64,000 nt of DNA, taken from Craspedostauros australis. Its lineage: Eukaryota > Bacillariophyta > Bacillariophyceae > Mastogloiales > Achnanthaceae. Within the stretch, counting starts at the first letter, position 1; each line of letters begins with the position of its first letter. Both the position numbers and the translations under genes were made by a program. Positions 1 to 10,229 of the stretch are shown piece after piece. The stretch covers positions 248,001 through 312,000 of the forward strand of contig JAMXDE010000012.1 of NCBI GenBank assembly GCA_026770025.1, read 5' to 3'. Below the pieces are notes generated by a model. The model ran no database searches. It saw only the letters and a list, made by a program, of their open reading frames with translations, and was not told the origin of the DNA.

Positions 1-181
1 GCAGCCGCTTGTAGGTTGGCTCCAACGGTTCTCTGCGATTGATGGATTGCAAGGCTGCGCGCAGCTGCTTGCGCAACTCGTCGGCCTCGTCGGTCGTCCA
101 TGTGGTTTGGGCGGAGGCAGATAGGTCCGCGGATGCTGCGGCGGTGGCAGACACGTCGCGCGACGTTGCAGACTGACTCAT
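1..181 (-). CDS. N-terminal part of an unknown protein, cut by window edge
   Basis: An open frame on the minus strand starts at the ATG at 181 and runs off the left edge. It begins MSQSATSRDVSATAAASADL and continues through an Ala/Ser/Thr-rich stretch into a charged segment (TTDEADELRKQLRAALQSIN) that looks like the start of a helix. I recognise no domain. The start is the first ATG in frame. The plus-strand oxidase gene at 1105 lies about 0.9 kb away and is divergent, so the two may share a promoter region. Only about 60 residues are visible, so the frame could still be a chance reading. Confidence 0.45.
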   Translation of the reverse strand, partial: MSQSATSRDVSATAAASADLSASAQTTWTTDEADELRKQLRAALQSINRREPLEPTYKRL

Positions 182-1104
182 GATGACGCAGTCTGATGGT
201 TCTCGTCGCGTTGACTCTTTCCAGAGAGCGACGCAGAGGGATCTCTTTTGTTGTTCTCTCTGGTTGATGTTCAATGTTGTCGAATAGAATAGAATATAAT
301 GGATGGATGGATGGATGGATGGATGGATGGATGAGTACCTTCAGCTGCGTCCATGATCAGCAGGATGGCGCGCAATGCTTGCGAACGTCTGGGATCTCTT
401 CTCGCGGACATGAACGCTCTCCCGCTTTCAGCATGGTCTTTCCCTGTGTGTGTCCGAAAAGAACAGACATCGTGTCCGTGAGGCACACAATCAATATGAC
501 CAACGTTACGTACGTACGGCGGCCGTATGGGTTTCTGGAAGAACGTGTCATCTGGATACAGTTTCCGAAATTATGGAACACGATTTCGTGTTGGGTCCGT
601 TCGTCAGCTCTTGGACTTGTTTCCAATCCCGTGCTGTTGATTGGACCAAGATTGATAACTTCTGTCGCGATTGGTTCGTCGATGTGACATCCTGGGTATG
701 CGTTGGACCAATCAGGTTGATTGGAGCAGATTGTCGCCCGATACCCGGTTCGTTGTTGAACAGAACGTGTGCACAACCGATCTGCTCTCGCTGCGTGAGT
801 CAGACATCTCCTCAACTTGCTGGGTCTTGGAACAAAGTCGTCACACAAAAGCCAATCACCCCGCACCACCATCCAACACACACCAAACCACCGAACCGTC
901 ATTGCTCACCACGAATTCCCTTTTCGCCCCGAGATTCATCACTCTTGATCCACAGAAGGGCCACAACCAAGTGCACAGCACCATCACCCAGTCTCGTACC
1001 ACCTTCCGGACGCGCCGTCGCTGCGTCACATTCGATTTGCGAAGTGCCGACAAATCCATTTTTTGGAATTCCGTCAACAACGGAAGGAGAAAGAGAGAGA
1101 AAGT
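182..1104. other. Intergenic region, divergent promoter space
   Basis: No convincing coding sequence. It holds a GGAT tandem repeat (301-332). Just before the oxidase start at 1105 there is a purine-rich stretch (about 1080-1103) that may be its 5' leader. Long frames here on both strands have no family resemblance and no supporting second copy. Confidence 0.5.
301..332. repeat. (GGAT)n microsatellite
   Basis: Eight uninterrupted tetranucleotide units, directly readable in the sequence. Confidence 0.9.
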
Positions 1105-2692
1105 ATGCTGTTCGATCCACACAGGTTCGGGCTGCACAAGGTGCTGAAGCACATCCCGCTGGGGGCTATCCTCGATGCCCCGCACAAGAGAGCGGTGAAG
1201 AAGGCCGTCAACATTGCCGACCTCCGACTGCTTGCGAAGGCCAGAGCGCACAAGGTCAGTCATACTCGTACTCAGATCACACCATCAGAAGTCGCTGTGC
1301 TGGTGCTGGTGCGCAACGTTATTGACGACATACGTACATCAATCACGATGTTTGTCGTGTCATTGCGTTCCTTCAGGGAGCATGGCACTCACCCAATGTC
1401 GTTGACGCACTCGTGCTGCAACGCGTCATTTGCGGCTGTGATGCATCCGTCCCTCACACTTTTGTTCTGCAACCCGCCACCGACTGCGAAGTCGAACTCG
1501 TCATGAACGAACGAACGAATGAATGAATGAATGAATACCTTGCCAGATTATGTTCGACTACATTGATGCGGGGGCTGATGATGAGATCACCCTGCGGAGA
1601 AACAAGGATGCCTACTCCGAGCATGAGATGCACTACAAGGTCCTCTCCGGCATCAAGCCCCCGCTCGACTTGAGCACCAAGATCTTCGGCATGGATATTG
1701 ATATGCCATTCTTCGGTTGCCCAACAGCCGGTAACCGCGTCTTCCACTACGAGGGCGAGGCCGCCGTTGCCAAAGCGGCGCAGGAATTTGGGACGTTGTA
1801 CGGACTGTCAACGCACTCAACGACGAGTTTTGAAGATATTACGAAAGTGAACACAGGACCAAAGCTCTTTCAGATGTACATCTGGAAGGACAGGGAACTG
1901 GTCAAGGAGGTCCTCGACCGAGCCAAAGAGAATGGATTCAACGCATTGGCACTCACAGTCGACTTCAGTTGGCATGGAAATCGTGAACGCGAGATCCGGA
2001 ATGACTACATGATCCCGCTCCCGTACACTCTGAAGCAAACCATTCAGGCGCTGGCGAGACCTGCATGGACCTACGATTTCCTTGCGAATGACCCGTGCGT
2101 CTACGCCTGCATCGACGCCGACGTGCCCGCGGAAAAGCTGTCCCAACACATAGACGATCAGGTCACCCCAGAGTACACCTGGTCGGATGCAGAGTGGTTG
2201 CTTGGCGAGTGGAATGGTCCGATCGCGATGAAGGGCGTAATCCGACCCGAGGATGCCAAAAAGGCCATCGAGGCTGGATTTTCCGCCGTCTGGGTTTCCA
2301 ACCACGGCGGCCGCCAGATGGAGACCGCGCCTGCCACAATCGACGTGCTCCCATCCATCCGCGAAGCCGTTGGACCGGACGCAGAAGTGATACTGGATGG
2401 AGGGATACAACGCGGAACAGACATCGCCAAAGCACTCGCGCTTGGAGCCGACGCGGTCGGTGTCGGAAAGCCGTACCTGTATGGACTTTCCGCCGGCGGA
2501 GCGGAAGGCGTTTGCAAGGCGTTCGACATCCTGAAGGTGGAGCTTGACAGAGCCATGGGTCTGCTTGGAACGCCGACGGTCGAGGCGCTGAAGCGAGAGG
2601 GCCCAAACCTCATCAAGAGGCGGCACGGTAGTGCACGAGATTACCCAGACCGCTATGCGTTCGAACGTGGCTACGGCGGCGGCGTCATCTAA
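1105..2692 (+). CDS. FMN-dependent 2-hydroxy-acid oxidase/dehydrogenase, copy 1
   Basis: Member of the glycolate oxidase / lactate dehydrogenase (cytochrome b2-type) TIM-barrel family, which oxidises L-2-hydroxy acids such as glycolate or lactate with FMN. Exon 1 is 1105-1254 (50 codons), then a GTCAGT...AG intron 1255-1546, then exon 2 1547-2692, giving 431 residues. Family landmarks are present: FDYID (Tyr55), FQMY (Tyr161), Lys279 in MKGV, and the signature SNHGGRQ with His303 and Arg306. The Lys-to-His spacing of 24 equals that of spinach glycolate oxidase. DGGIQRGTD supplies the FMN phosphate loop. There is no cytochrome b5 domain. Loop 4, between the Tyr and the Lys, is longer than in plant glycolate oxidase. 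No presequence or PTS1 is seen; the protein ends GYGGGVI. Exact substrate and compartment cannot be read. A near-identical tandem copy follows. Confidence 0.92.
1505..1538 (+). repeat. GAAC/GAAT tandem repeat at the 3' end of the copy-1 intron
   Basis: Three GAAC units followed by GAAT units lie just upstream of the intron acceptor at 1545-1546. The matching intron of copy 2 lacks the repeat, so it arose after the duplication or was lost from copy 2. Confidence 0.8.
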
Positions 2693-3545
2693 CCGCAAGA
2701 TCGTCGGAAATCACAAGCGGTCGAGAAAAGGACTGCGATTGTGTCATCATGGCTCGAGTAGATCGGTCAACTGAGGAACCGATCGTAAATTAGGCAGCCA
2801 TCTTTGACCGAAGAATGTGGATGTCATGTATCACTTCTTCACCCCGAGAGTACTCCACCACGGGCACGATCTCGCGTAGAACTCTCATGTGCGGTAGCAC
2901 TCATTGTGGATGGTTCGTATCTGGTGCGCGGTAATATGTAGAATAGCTCACTTCATGTGGCGAGCTGCACAGCTCGATGTCGGTTCTTCACGACGACAGA
3001 CGATGGTTGTCCGGGCACCATTACACCGAGAAGTGGGATACTCTAGACTATGACACATGTTGCATTTCGAAACACTCTGATTGAATCCCCAAAAAGAGGG
3101 TTCGACCTGACCCAACTCCTGATTTTGGGAACATTTGTGGGGGCAGAATCTTGTGTGTGGTCACTGCGACACGAAATATGTCTTCCGCGAATCAGATGTG
3201 ATCAAAGGTGTCGAATTGTCTCTTTGGTTTGTCTTCTTGGAATAATTCTTCCTTCACTCTTTGTTCTGGATGACCCATCACTCTTTCCACCCAACCACAA
3301 AAGGCCACCTCTGCGCCACACAACATTGTGAAAAAGCAGGGAAACACACGTGCAACTTGATCGGTTCCGTCACGCTGCGACAAGAAATGGCCAACGAGAA
3401 GATCCCACCCCTCACCCTCGCACACATACGAGGAAGACTCCGACTCCGACTCATACTCAGACTCAGACGAAAAACAGTTCATACTGCTGCTGTGCAGACA
3501 ACGATACGCTCTCCTTTTGGAGTCTCATCCGCAAACGGAGACTTG
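2693..3545. other. Spacer between the tandem oxidase genes
   Basis: No coding sequence supported. It should hold the 3' end of copy 1 and the promoter and leader of copy 2. A short run of direct repeats (CTCCGACTC-like, about 3436-3470) lies about 80 bp upstream of the copy-2 start. Confidence 0.5.
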
Positions 3546-5117
3546 ATGATCGATCCACACAAGTTCGGAGTGCACAAGGTGCTGAAGCACATCCCGCTGG
3601 GGGCCGTCTTCGATGCCCCATACAAGAGGGCTGTGAGGAAAGCCGTCAACATTGCCGACCTTCGATCGATCGCGAAGTCCAGGACGCACAAGGTCAGTCA
3701 TATTCTTACTCAGACCACCACAGTGAATGCTGTCGTAGTTCGGAGTGGTGCGAATCATGGTGGTGCTTTTTCAACAGGATTGTATTAGTTTCCCTCTCTC
3801 TGCTCTCTCTCTCTCGAACCAGGTCTTTAGGAAGAGAGTTCTACATCACATCCAACAACAATGCTCTCACCGTTGTGCCACAACCATCTACCGTTTGCGA
3901 AAATACTATGCTCTTCGGCAATCTGCCTCCGACTTTGAATCCGAACTCATCATGAACGAACACCAAAACAGATTATTTTTGACTACATTGATTCTGGCGC
4001 TGACGATGAGATCACCCTGCGGAGAAACAAGGATGCCTACTCCGAGCATGAGATGCACTACAAGGTCCTCTCCGGCATCAAGCCCCCGCTCGACTTGAGC
4101 ACCAAGATCTTCGGCATGGATATCGATATGCCATTCTTCGGTTGCCCAACAGCCGCCAACCGCATCTTTCATCACGAGGGCGAAGTTGGTGTTGCCAAAG
4201 CGGCAGCGAAATTTGGGACGCTGTATGGACTGTCGACGCACGCGACGTCAGGATTTGAAGATGTTTCGAAGGTCCACACAGGACCGAAGATCTTCCAGAT
4301 GTACCTGTGGAACGACAAAGAACTAGTCAGAGATCTCATCGCCAAAGCCCGAGAGAATGGATTCAGCGCATTGGCGCTCACCGTCGACTTCAGCTGGTAT
4401 GGAAACCGCGAACGTGACCTCCGGAATGAGTTTACCATCCCTCTGCAGCACACTCCGGCGCACGTCATGCAGGCGCTGGCGAGACCTGCATGGACCTACG
4501 ATTTCCTTGCGAATGACCCGTGCGTCTACGCCTGCATCAACGCCGACGTGCCCGCGCAAGATCTGTACGAATTCGTGGACAACAAAATCGCTCCAGATTT
4601 CACGTGGGCCGATGCGGAGTGGTTGCTTGGCGAGTGGAATGGTCCGGCAGCGACGAAAGGCGTGGTGCGACCCGAGGATGCCAAAAAGGCCATCGACACT
4701 GGATTTTCCACTGTCTGGGTTTCCAACCACGGCGGCCGCCAGATGGAGACCGCGCCTGCCACAATCGACGTACTTCCGTCCATCCGCGAAGCCGTTGGCC
4801 CGGACGCAGAAGTGATACTGGATGGAGGGATACAACGCGGAACAGACATCGCAAAAGCACTCGCGCTTGGAGCCGACGCGGTCGGTGTCGGAAAGCCGTA
4901 CCTGTATGGACTTGCCGCAGGTGGAGAGGAGGGCGTTTGCAAGGCGTTCGACATCCTGAAGGTGGAGCTTGACAGAGCCATGGGTCTGCTTGGAACGCCG
5001 ACGGTCGAGGCGCTGAAGCGAGAGGGCCCAAACCTCATCAAGAGACGGCACGGTAGTGCACGAGATTACCCAGACCGCTATGCGTTCGAACGTGGCTACG
5101 GCGGCGGCGTCATCTGA
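3546..5117 (+). CDS. FMN-dependent 2-hydroxy-acid oxidase/dehydrogenase, copy 2
   Basis: Tandem paralogue of the gene at 1105 with the same structure. Exon 1 is 3546-3692 (49 codons), the GTCAGT...AG intron is 3693-3971, and exon 2 is 3972-5117, giving 430 residues. It keeps all the catalytic positions: Tyr54 in FDYID, FQMY Tyr160, Lys278 in TKGV, SNHGGRQ His302/Arg305, and DGGIQRGTD. The first part of exon 2 and the last ~440 bp are nearly identical to copy 1. The middle (about 4160-4460 and 4555-4670) carries many replacements, for example HSTTSFEDI against HATSGFEDV. The introns keep only their first ~30 bases alike. Both copies look functional; a difference in substrate preference is possible but not shown. 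Confidence 0.92.
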
Positions 5118-5373
5118 ACATAGAAAAAGGCTACTTTTGTCTCCTGTGTACGCTCATGAACGAACGATGTACGGGCCGGTAGCTTCTCTTGCATAGGCGT
5201 AAAGAGTGTGTCTGTCACCTGAACAAGTGTACAGTGGAGTAGATCGGACAAGGTAGGCGCTGCAATGATTGAATTAGCGCGGTTGGTCATTCAATCGATG
5301 CACTTCGGTCAGTTGACTATGCCTCTGCCCGCCAAGTGTGACAAGGACGCATCTAGCCACTGTTCAAGCAATG

Positions 5374-5405
5374 AATCCGTCAATCCGTCAATCCGTCAAT
5401 CCATC
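5374..5405. repeat. AATCCGTC x4 tandem repeat
   Basis: Three perfect 8-bp units and one with a single change. They lie in the short (323 bp) convergent spacer between oxidase copy 2 and the ARMT1-like gene; nothing else is recognisable in that spacer. Confidence 0.8.
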
Positions 5406-5440
5406 AATCGCGGTACCATACGTGCGACCTATTCGACGAA

Positions 5441-6886
5441 TTAGTTGGATGATCCCTTCCCGAAATGAACCACGCCGAATCTGCCGTTCACCATCCAGCT
5501 GTCGTCCAGATCCTTGGCGCGTTGCACCTGGGCGACGTCCATGCCGCAGCCGATCTCTGCCTTCAGCGTCCGCAGCGCGCAGACGGGGCATGGAAAGTAC
5601 GCACCGACGACGTCTTCGAACGGCGCTGTGTAATCCCACATGCAATCTCCCAGCAGACGACGGTAGTTGGCGTCGCCCTTCACGAAGGCCAGATCGCACC
5701 GGTCTTTCATGTCCTGATGCAGGGGTTCCATCATGTCCCACATCGCCAATGGCTGCACCCAGAAGTCGTCTTCGTTGCATTTCCATTTGCCTTCGGCGAG
5801 GTACGCTTTCCACTTCATGCCGGCGTTCTGGCAACTGGGGTATTCCTTGGCATTCAAGCCGGCGTAGTACTCCACGTGCGCAAGCAGGTCCTTCTCCAAC
5901 GCGTCGGAGACGAAGGTTGGGTGGGACTTGAGCTGGAATGTGACGCACGATGCAATGCCGCTGTCGATCAGGTGCTGGGCAAGCGCCAGGTCCGTGATGA
6001 GCTCGAAGCCCGCATTGTCGACGATGATGTCGACGTTGCCGCCGCCGTTGGCCTTGAGCTTGTCGCAGTGGTCCGCCAGCACATCAGAGTCGTCGTGCAG
6101 CAGGTTCTCCGCAGCATTTGCGAGGATGCTGGAGAAGATGTCCACGTTGGCGCTGGAGGCATCGGCGGGCCATAGCGAGAGATCCATCTTGTTGCCCCAC
6201 AGCGCAACGCTGGCCGCGAGGTTGATGCCTTCGCGGGTTTTGGGGATGGCCTCGATCTTCGCCAGCATGGATTCGGCCGAGCCGACGGAGGTCTCCAGGC
6301 CCGCGGTCTTCTGCTTGGCGAATGGATCGTACTTGTACCCAGCAGTTCCCTCCGACCAGTATCCGATGGCCTGCATCAGGCAGCGGTAGACGTAAAATTC
6401 AGTGACCAGCCACGGGGCGGACAGCCACGTGTCGTCGTTGTCCAGGAAGGATTGCAGGATCAGCTGCCACGTCTTCCATTCCCGGACGCGGTCCTCGTCG
6501 GCGCCGTCGGGCAGATCCTCTAGCATGGTGAGACGGCTGCTCTGCTTCAAGTCCTCGCGCAGCTCGTTGAAACGCCGCAGGACGTCCGCGAACTCTTCGG
6601 ATTCGAACTCCTCCTGGTTCTCCTCGTAGGTGCGTTGCAGGATCTCCTCATTGACGCGGCGCGACATCGTGTCGTACGCCCAGGTGCCCTGCGTCAGCGA
6701 CAGGATTGGCTCCGGGATCGGCAGCCTGGGCTTGGGATTGTCGGTGAGCTGCAGTGCCGAACTCATCTGCAACGACCGAACGAGGCTGCCTTGCGACGCG
6801 AGGATCAGCAGGCACAGCAAGGATCCGAAGATGTTGACGTGATGGACTGAAGCGCGATTGATGGATGCAGAAGATGGTGCTGACAT
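5441..6886 (-). CDS. ARMT1: ARMT1/DUF89 damage-control phosphatase-like protein with N-terminal hydrophobic segment
   Basis: Single-exon gene of 481 residues. It matches the DUF89 family subgroup of human ARMT1 (C6orf211) and yeast YMR027W, metal-dependent phosphatases acting on damaged or excess sugar phosphates; ARMT1 was also reported as a carboxyl methyltransferase. Visible motifs are LWGNKMDLSLW near residues 230-240, the metal-site block IIVDNAGFELITDL near 286-300, and FVKGDANYRRLLGD near 398-412. The start chosen is the ATG at 6886; the frame is open further upstream but without family sequence. Odd point: residues 16-35 (VNIFGSLLCLLILASQG) form a hydrophobic stretch after a short polar N-terminus, like a signal peptide or anchor, whereas known relatives are cytosolic. 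It converges with oxidase copy 2. Confidence 0.85.
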   Translation of the reverse strand: MSAPSSASINRASVHHVNIFGSLLCLLILASQGSLVRSLQMSSALQLTDNPKPRLPIPEPILSLTQGTWAYDTMSRRVNEEILQRTYEENQEEFESEEFADVLRRFNELREDLKQSSRLTMLEDLPDGADEDRVREWKTWQLILQSFLDNDDTWLSAPWLVTEFYVYRCLMQAIGYWSEGTAGYKYDPFAKQKTAGLETSVGSAESMLAKIEAIPKTREGINLAASVALWGNKMDLSLWPADASSANVDIFSSILANAAENLLHDDSDVLADHCDKLKANGGGNVDIIVDNAGFELITDLALAQHLIDSGIASCVTFQLKSHPTFVSDALEKDLLAHVEYYAGLNAKEYPSCQNAGMKWKAYLAEGKWKCNEDDFWVQPLAMWDMMEPLHQDMKDRCDLAFVKGDANYRRLLGDCMWDYTAPFEDVVGAYFPCPVCALRTLKAEIGCGMDVAQVQRAKDLDDSWMVNGRFGVVHFGKGSSN

Positions 6887-7550
6887 GATGTTCAGCACAG
6901 CGATGCACTTGTATTCAGAGTATAGAGTGGAGTAGAGCAGAGAAGACCACGAGTAAGAGTGCGTATGGATGGATGGAAGAGCACCACTCGACTGGACCAA
7001 TCTGCTTTTTCTGATGCACAAGAAAGAAGCGATCGGTTGTTTGTGTGTTGTTCCTGTTGATGTTGATGGAGATGTGGATGGAGATGGTCGTGGGTGGTTT
7101 CGGATTCGGATCCTGTCAACACCCATCCACACACGCAAACGAAAGATCCAAGAAACATCGGAAGTGCGTTGGTCCGATGAGTCGGCTTCCCTCTCTAGCT
7201 CGTCCTCGTAGCTCACGAATACCTCCAACTCTTCATCAAAACCTTTGGTATTTGGAAAGTATTGTATCATTATGTATAATAATAGATTGAGAGGCCATAG
7301 ATGTTCTAAAGTTCATCCGAGGCGCATGTACGAGTACATGCAACCATACCTTGAGTATAACTGAAGTGCCTCCGTCCACTGTGCCAATATCCACAGTAGG
7401 CACAAAGCCGCGCCCACATCCATATCCACGCCTACATGCATCCACGCCTATGCATATTCATATTCACACGTATTCACATTCACATCGATAGACACGGTAC
7501 GGCATGACACGACACGCATCGGAGCCATTCGTTCAGCGGGAAAGACCAGC
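6887..7550. other. Intergenic region upstream of the ARMT1-like gene
   Basis: No supported gene. It contains imperfect GTTGATG/GGAGATG repeats near 7055-7090 and a CATATTCATATTCACACGTATTCACATTCAC-type repeat near 7450-7485 (described, not exact). It probably holds the ARMT1-like promoter and the 3' end of the next minus-strand gene. Confidence 0.4.
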
Positions 7551-10229
7551 CTATGTGTTGTAGGCGGGGACTTTGATTTCGGATCTGCCATCTCCATTCG
7601 CAAACGTGCTGCTCTTCAGGATCCCTGCAGCTTCGTTGGGCTGGATGGCGTCGTCGCGGAAGAGCTGGAGAACCTGCTTGCCAATGGTCGAATCATTCAT
7701 GTCGTTCACATCAGCGGAGATGTCATCGCAGTCATAGTGCTCTTCGGCTGCGTCGTCCTCATTCTCGTTCTCATTGCTGGCGCCATCCGTGTCTTCCCCG
7801 CTGCTGCCCTTCTGGCTCTTGACTCTTCCGTAGTTGCCAGCATCACGGGCCTTGTCCTTGCCAATGTTCTCTGCAGACATTGGAGATGCAGATGCACTCA
7901 CGTTGCCTTTGCTCTCGTTGCTTGGTGATTCTGGCTGAACCGTTGGTGTTGAGAAGAAGAAGGAGAGTAAATCCTGCCGCAGCGGCGACGACGACGATGA
8001 TGATGATGATGACAATTCTGGAGGGTAGAATATGCTGTCAGCTTGAAGCAGAGCGAAGACAAGGCACGCCGCAATGGCAACATACACGAACCCTCCAACG
8101 ATAAGGAACACAGGTGCGATCACCACAAAGGCGCGGCCCAGCCGCTTCCGTTCGTTTCTTGCCGCCCTGGTGTCCGCGCTGCGTGTTTGGAGCTTCGATT
8201 TTTGAAGCGACTGCAGTGATCGTTTCCACCTCTTGTGCAGGCTCTTGTTGCGGCGGGCGATGTGGTGGATGCTCTTCCGGGCGAGTTGCATGTCCTTGTT
8301 CAGAGAGCCGACAGCGTTCTCCGACTGCTCCAGCTTCTCGCGGTAGGCCTGAATGAGCATGTCAGCGTGGTGAAGACGCTTTTGGAGCTCTTCTGCGAGA
8401 TTGTCTTGTGTAGAGTTGTTGCTGCTGCCCCTGGAATGCTGGCTGGGGAATGCCTTGAGATCGGCATTCCTCGTGCTTTTGGCAACTTCCTTTGCTTTGT
8501 CTGATGCACCCTTCGATTTTGGAGTCTTTTGCTTGTCTTCTCCGTCAGGATGGTCGATGATGGTAATGATCTCCGTTGGGATTTTGTACAGTCTTGCATC
8601 GCGAATGTTCCCGGCTGTTTGCGACAAGGGATCAAGCGAATACTGTTGCCGTTCGCTGCTTGTCTCATTTTGGTGGTTGTTTGATGCCCGTCTTTCGGTC
8701 GTCGTTGTCGTCTTCAGCAGGGTTGGTCGATCAGCGGTTGCCCCGTTCTCGCCACTAGGATGAGCATCGCCGTCATTGTTGCCATTTGAGGTGCCTTCGG
8801 GAGCTCTGTTCCTGCTTTGATCGATTGCGCGAGGAACTGCGGGTCTGGGATGTAACGGTTGTGGGTCTGTGCCCGTGTCCTTGGAGGCGTCGGCGAAGGA
8901 GTTCTCGTGAGTTCTGTCGCTCCCGAGCACGGGACTGCCAAGGGCAGCCTTGTGCGGAAGGGCAAGGAAGTTTCCTTTCGGATTGCTTCTTGCATTGTAC
9001 TCTGCTCCATCAGTGCTGACGTTGACCGTGCGTATGTTACTGTTGTCTTCCGGCAATACAACCCCATCATCAGTGACCACCGATACTCCCCCAAAGCCAT
9101 CGTCGTCGCTCGTGTTGTCATCGGTGCGGCATTCTCTGCTGTTGCCTTGCACGTCTTCCTGCTCATCTTTTGCCACAAGGTCCACATGAATTGTGTGATT
9201 CTCGTTGAGCAGCAACTTCTTTCCAACGTCTCCTGCTGCGTAGCTGTTGCTGTTGTTGTTCTTGCTATCTCCAGTCGCCTTTGTAGGTGATGGCTCAATC
9301 AACAAGATTTCACCATCGGCCAGTTCGACGGTCGATGTGTCTGCCGTCATGGTTGTGCTGGTGGCCATGCGAATGGTGGGCGATGTTTGTGCCGCAGTTC
9401 GGTCCTGTGGCTTGGATGGAGATGGAGATATATGCAGGAATGAAGCGAATCCGGCTCCAATATTGCCGTGAACACAAGTATCTCGTTCTTCGGTGGCCAC
9501 CTCTTGAACTGTGGTTCGATCTCTGTCTTGACTCTGAAAATCTGGCAGATTTAGATCTTGCTGTTGCTGCTGTTGCTGCCGGTGTTGCAAATCGCCGAAC
9601 TTATCACGGTTGGGACTGTCATCAGAATCGCTGATATGATTCGTGAAACGGCGAGAAGAACGACTCAGACTCTCGTCCGTCCTATCTTCAAATACGATTC
9701 CATCGCAGGTACTCGGGCTGTTTGGCAGACAGTGCATGGTTTGAGCTGCTGCCGTCCAATGGGGGCCTTCATCGTTGCTGCTGTATTCGAAGGGAGTGAG
9801 GTTGATGACATTGACGGGTGCGATGGGTGACGAATCCTGAGAAGTTGGCGTGTGTGTGCCGTCCAACTTGCTGTTTCCAGATTCCGCACATCGTTCACCT
9901 GCGCGTGGCTCTCCATCCTGCTTCGACGCAGAAGCCACGGCAACGACAGCATCCGGTCCATGCGGGTTCTGCTCTGCCTGGTTCTGTGGATCCTTGGCGT
10001 CTTTGCGTTCAGCAATGTCATTGTCTGATGGCTTTTGCTGCCGTCGTTTGCTCGGCGATAGGCCCGACAGCCACTTGGATGTCTTTCGCTTGGTCAGTTT
10101 GGCATCGCTGGTGTTGCTGTTGTCAACGTCAACGTCAACGTCAACAGTACCGACATCGCCGCCACCACCATCCGTGGCGGTGATGTGTCCGCGAGAAGAC
10201 CTTCTGAAGACCCCGCGTTTGGATGGCAT
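7551..10229 (-). CDS. Large unknown protein: disordered region, coiled coil and one membrane span
   Basis: Single open frame of 892 residues starting MPSKRGVFRRSSRG at the first ATG (10229). Residues 1-600 are low complexity: rich in Ser, Asp, Asn, Thr and Gln, with an HRQQQQQQQ run and many acidic patches. Residues about 610-700 form a heptad-like coiled coil (LAEELQKRLHHADMLIQAY onward), ending in a basic stretch with ARNERKRLGR. A strong transmembrane helix follows at about 701-730 (AFVVIAPVFLIVGGFVYVAI). A ~160-residue acidic, Ser-rich tail ends EIKVPAYNT. The order of coiled coil then basic flank then single span is like golgin or tether proteins, but I see no named domain. The function is unknown. 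Confidence 0.75.
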   Translation of the reverse strand: MPSKRGVFRRSSRGHITATDGGGGDVGTVDVDVDVDNSNTSDAKLTKRKTSKWLSGLSPSKRRQQKPSDNDIAERKDAKDPQNQAEQNPHGPDAVVAVASASKQDGEPRAGERCAESGNSKLDGTHTPTSQDSSPIAPVNVINLTPFEYSSNDEGPHWTAAAQTMHCLPNSPSTCDGIVFEDRTDESLSRSSRRFTNHISDSDDSPNRDKFGDLQHRQQQQQQQDLNLPDFQSQDRDRTTVQEVATEERDTCVHGNIGAGFASFLHISPSPSKPQDRTAAQTSPTIRMATSTTMTADTSTVELADGEILLIEPSPTKATGDSKNNNSNSYAAGDVGKKLLLNENHTIHVDLVAKDEQEDVQGNSRECRTDDNTSDDDGFGGVSVVTDDGVVLPEDNSNIRTVNVSTDGAEYNARSNPKGNFLALPHKAALGSPVLGSDRTHENSFADASKDTGTDPQPLHPRPAVPRAIDQSRNRAPEGTSNGNNDGDAHPSGENGATADRPTLLKTTTTTERRASNNHQNETSSERQQYSLDPLSQTAGNIRDARLYKIPTEIITIIDHPDGEDKQKTPKSKGASDKAKEVAKSTRNADLKAFPSQHSRGSSNNSTQDNLAEELQKRLHHADMLIQAYREKLEQSENAVGSLNKDMQLARKSIHHIARRNKSLHKRWKRSLQSLQKSKLQTRSADTRAARNERKRLGRAFVVIAPVFLIVGGFVYVAIAACLVFALLQADSIFYPPELSSSSSSSSSPLRQDLLSFFFSTPTVQPESPSNESKGNVSASASPMSAENIGKDKARDAGNYGRVKSQKGSSGEDTDGASNENENEDDAAEEHYDCDDISADVNDMNDSTIGKQVLQLFRDDAIQPNEAAGILKSSTFANGDGRSEIKVPAYNT

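Noticed and set aside
450-1325. Long plus-strand frame overlapping oxidase exon 1
   Set aside because: Wrong frame relative to the conserved oxidase exon; no family features; composition follows simple repeats.
5388-5948. Arg-rich frames opposite the ARMT1-like gene
   Set aside because: They are alternate-frame readings of a GC-rich coding region whose family motifs fix the true frame.
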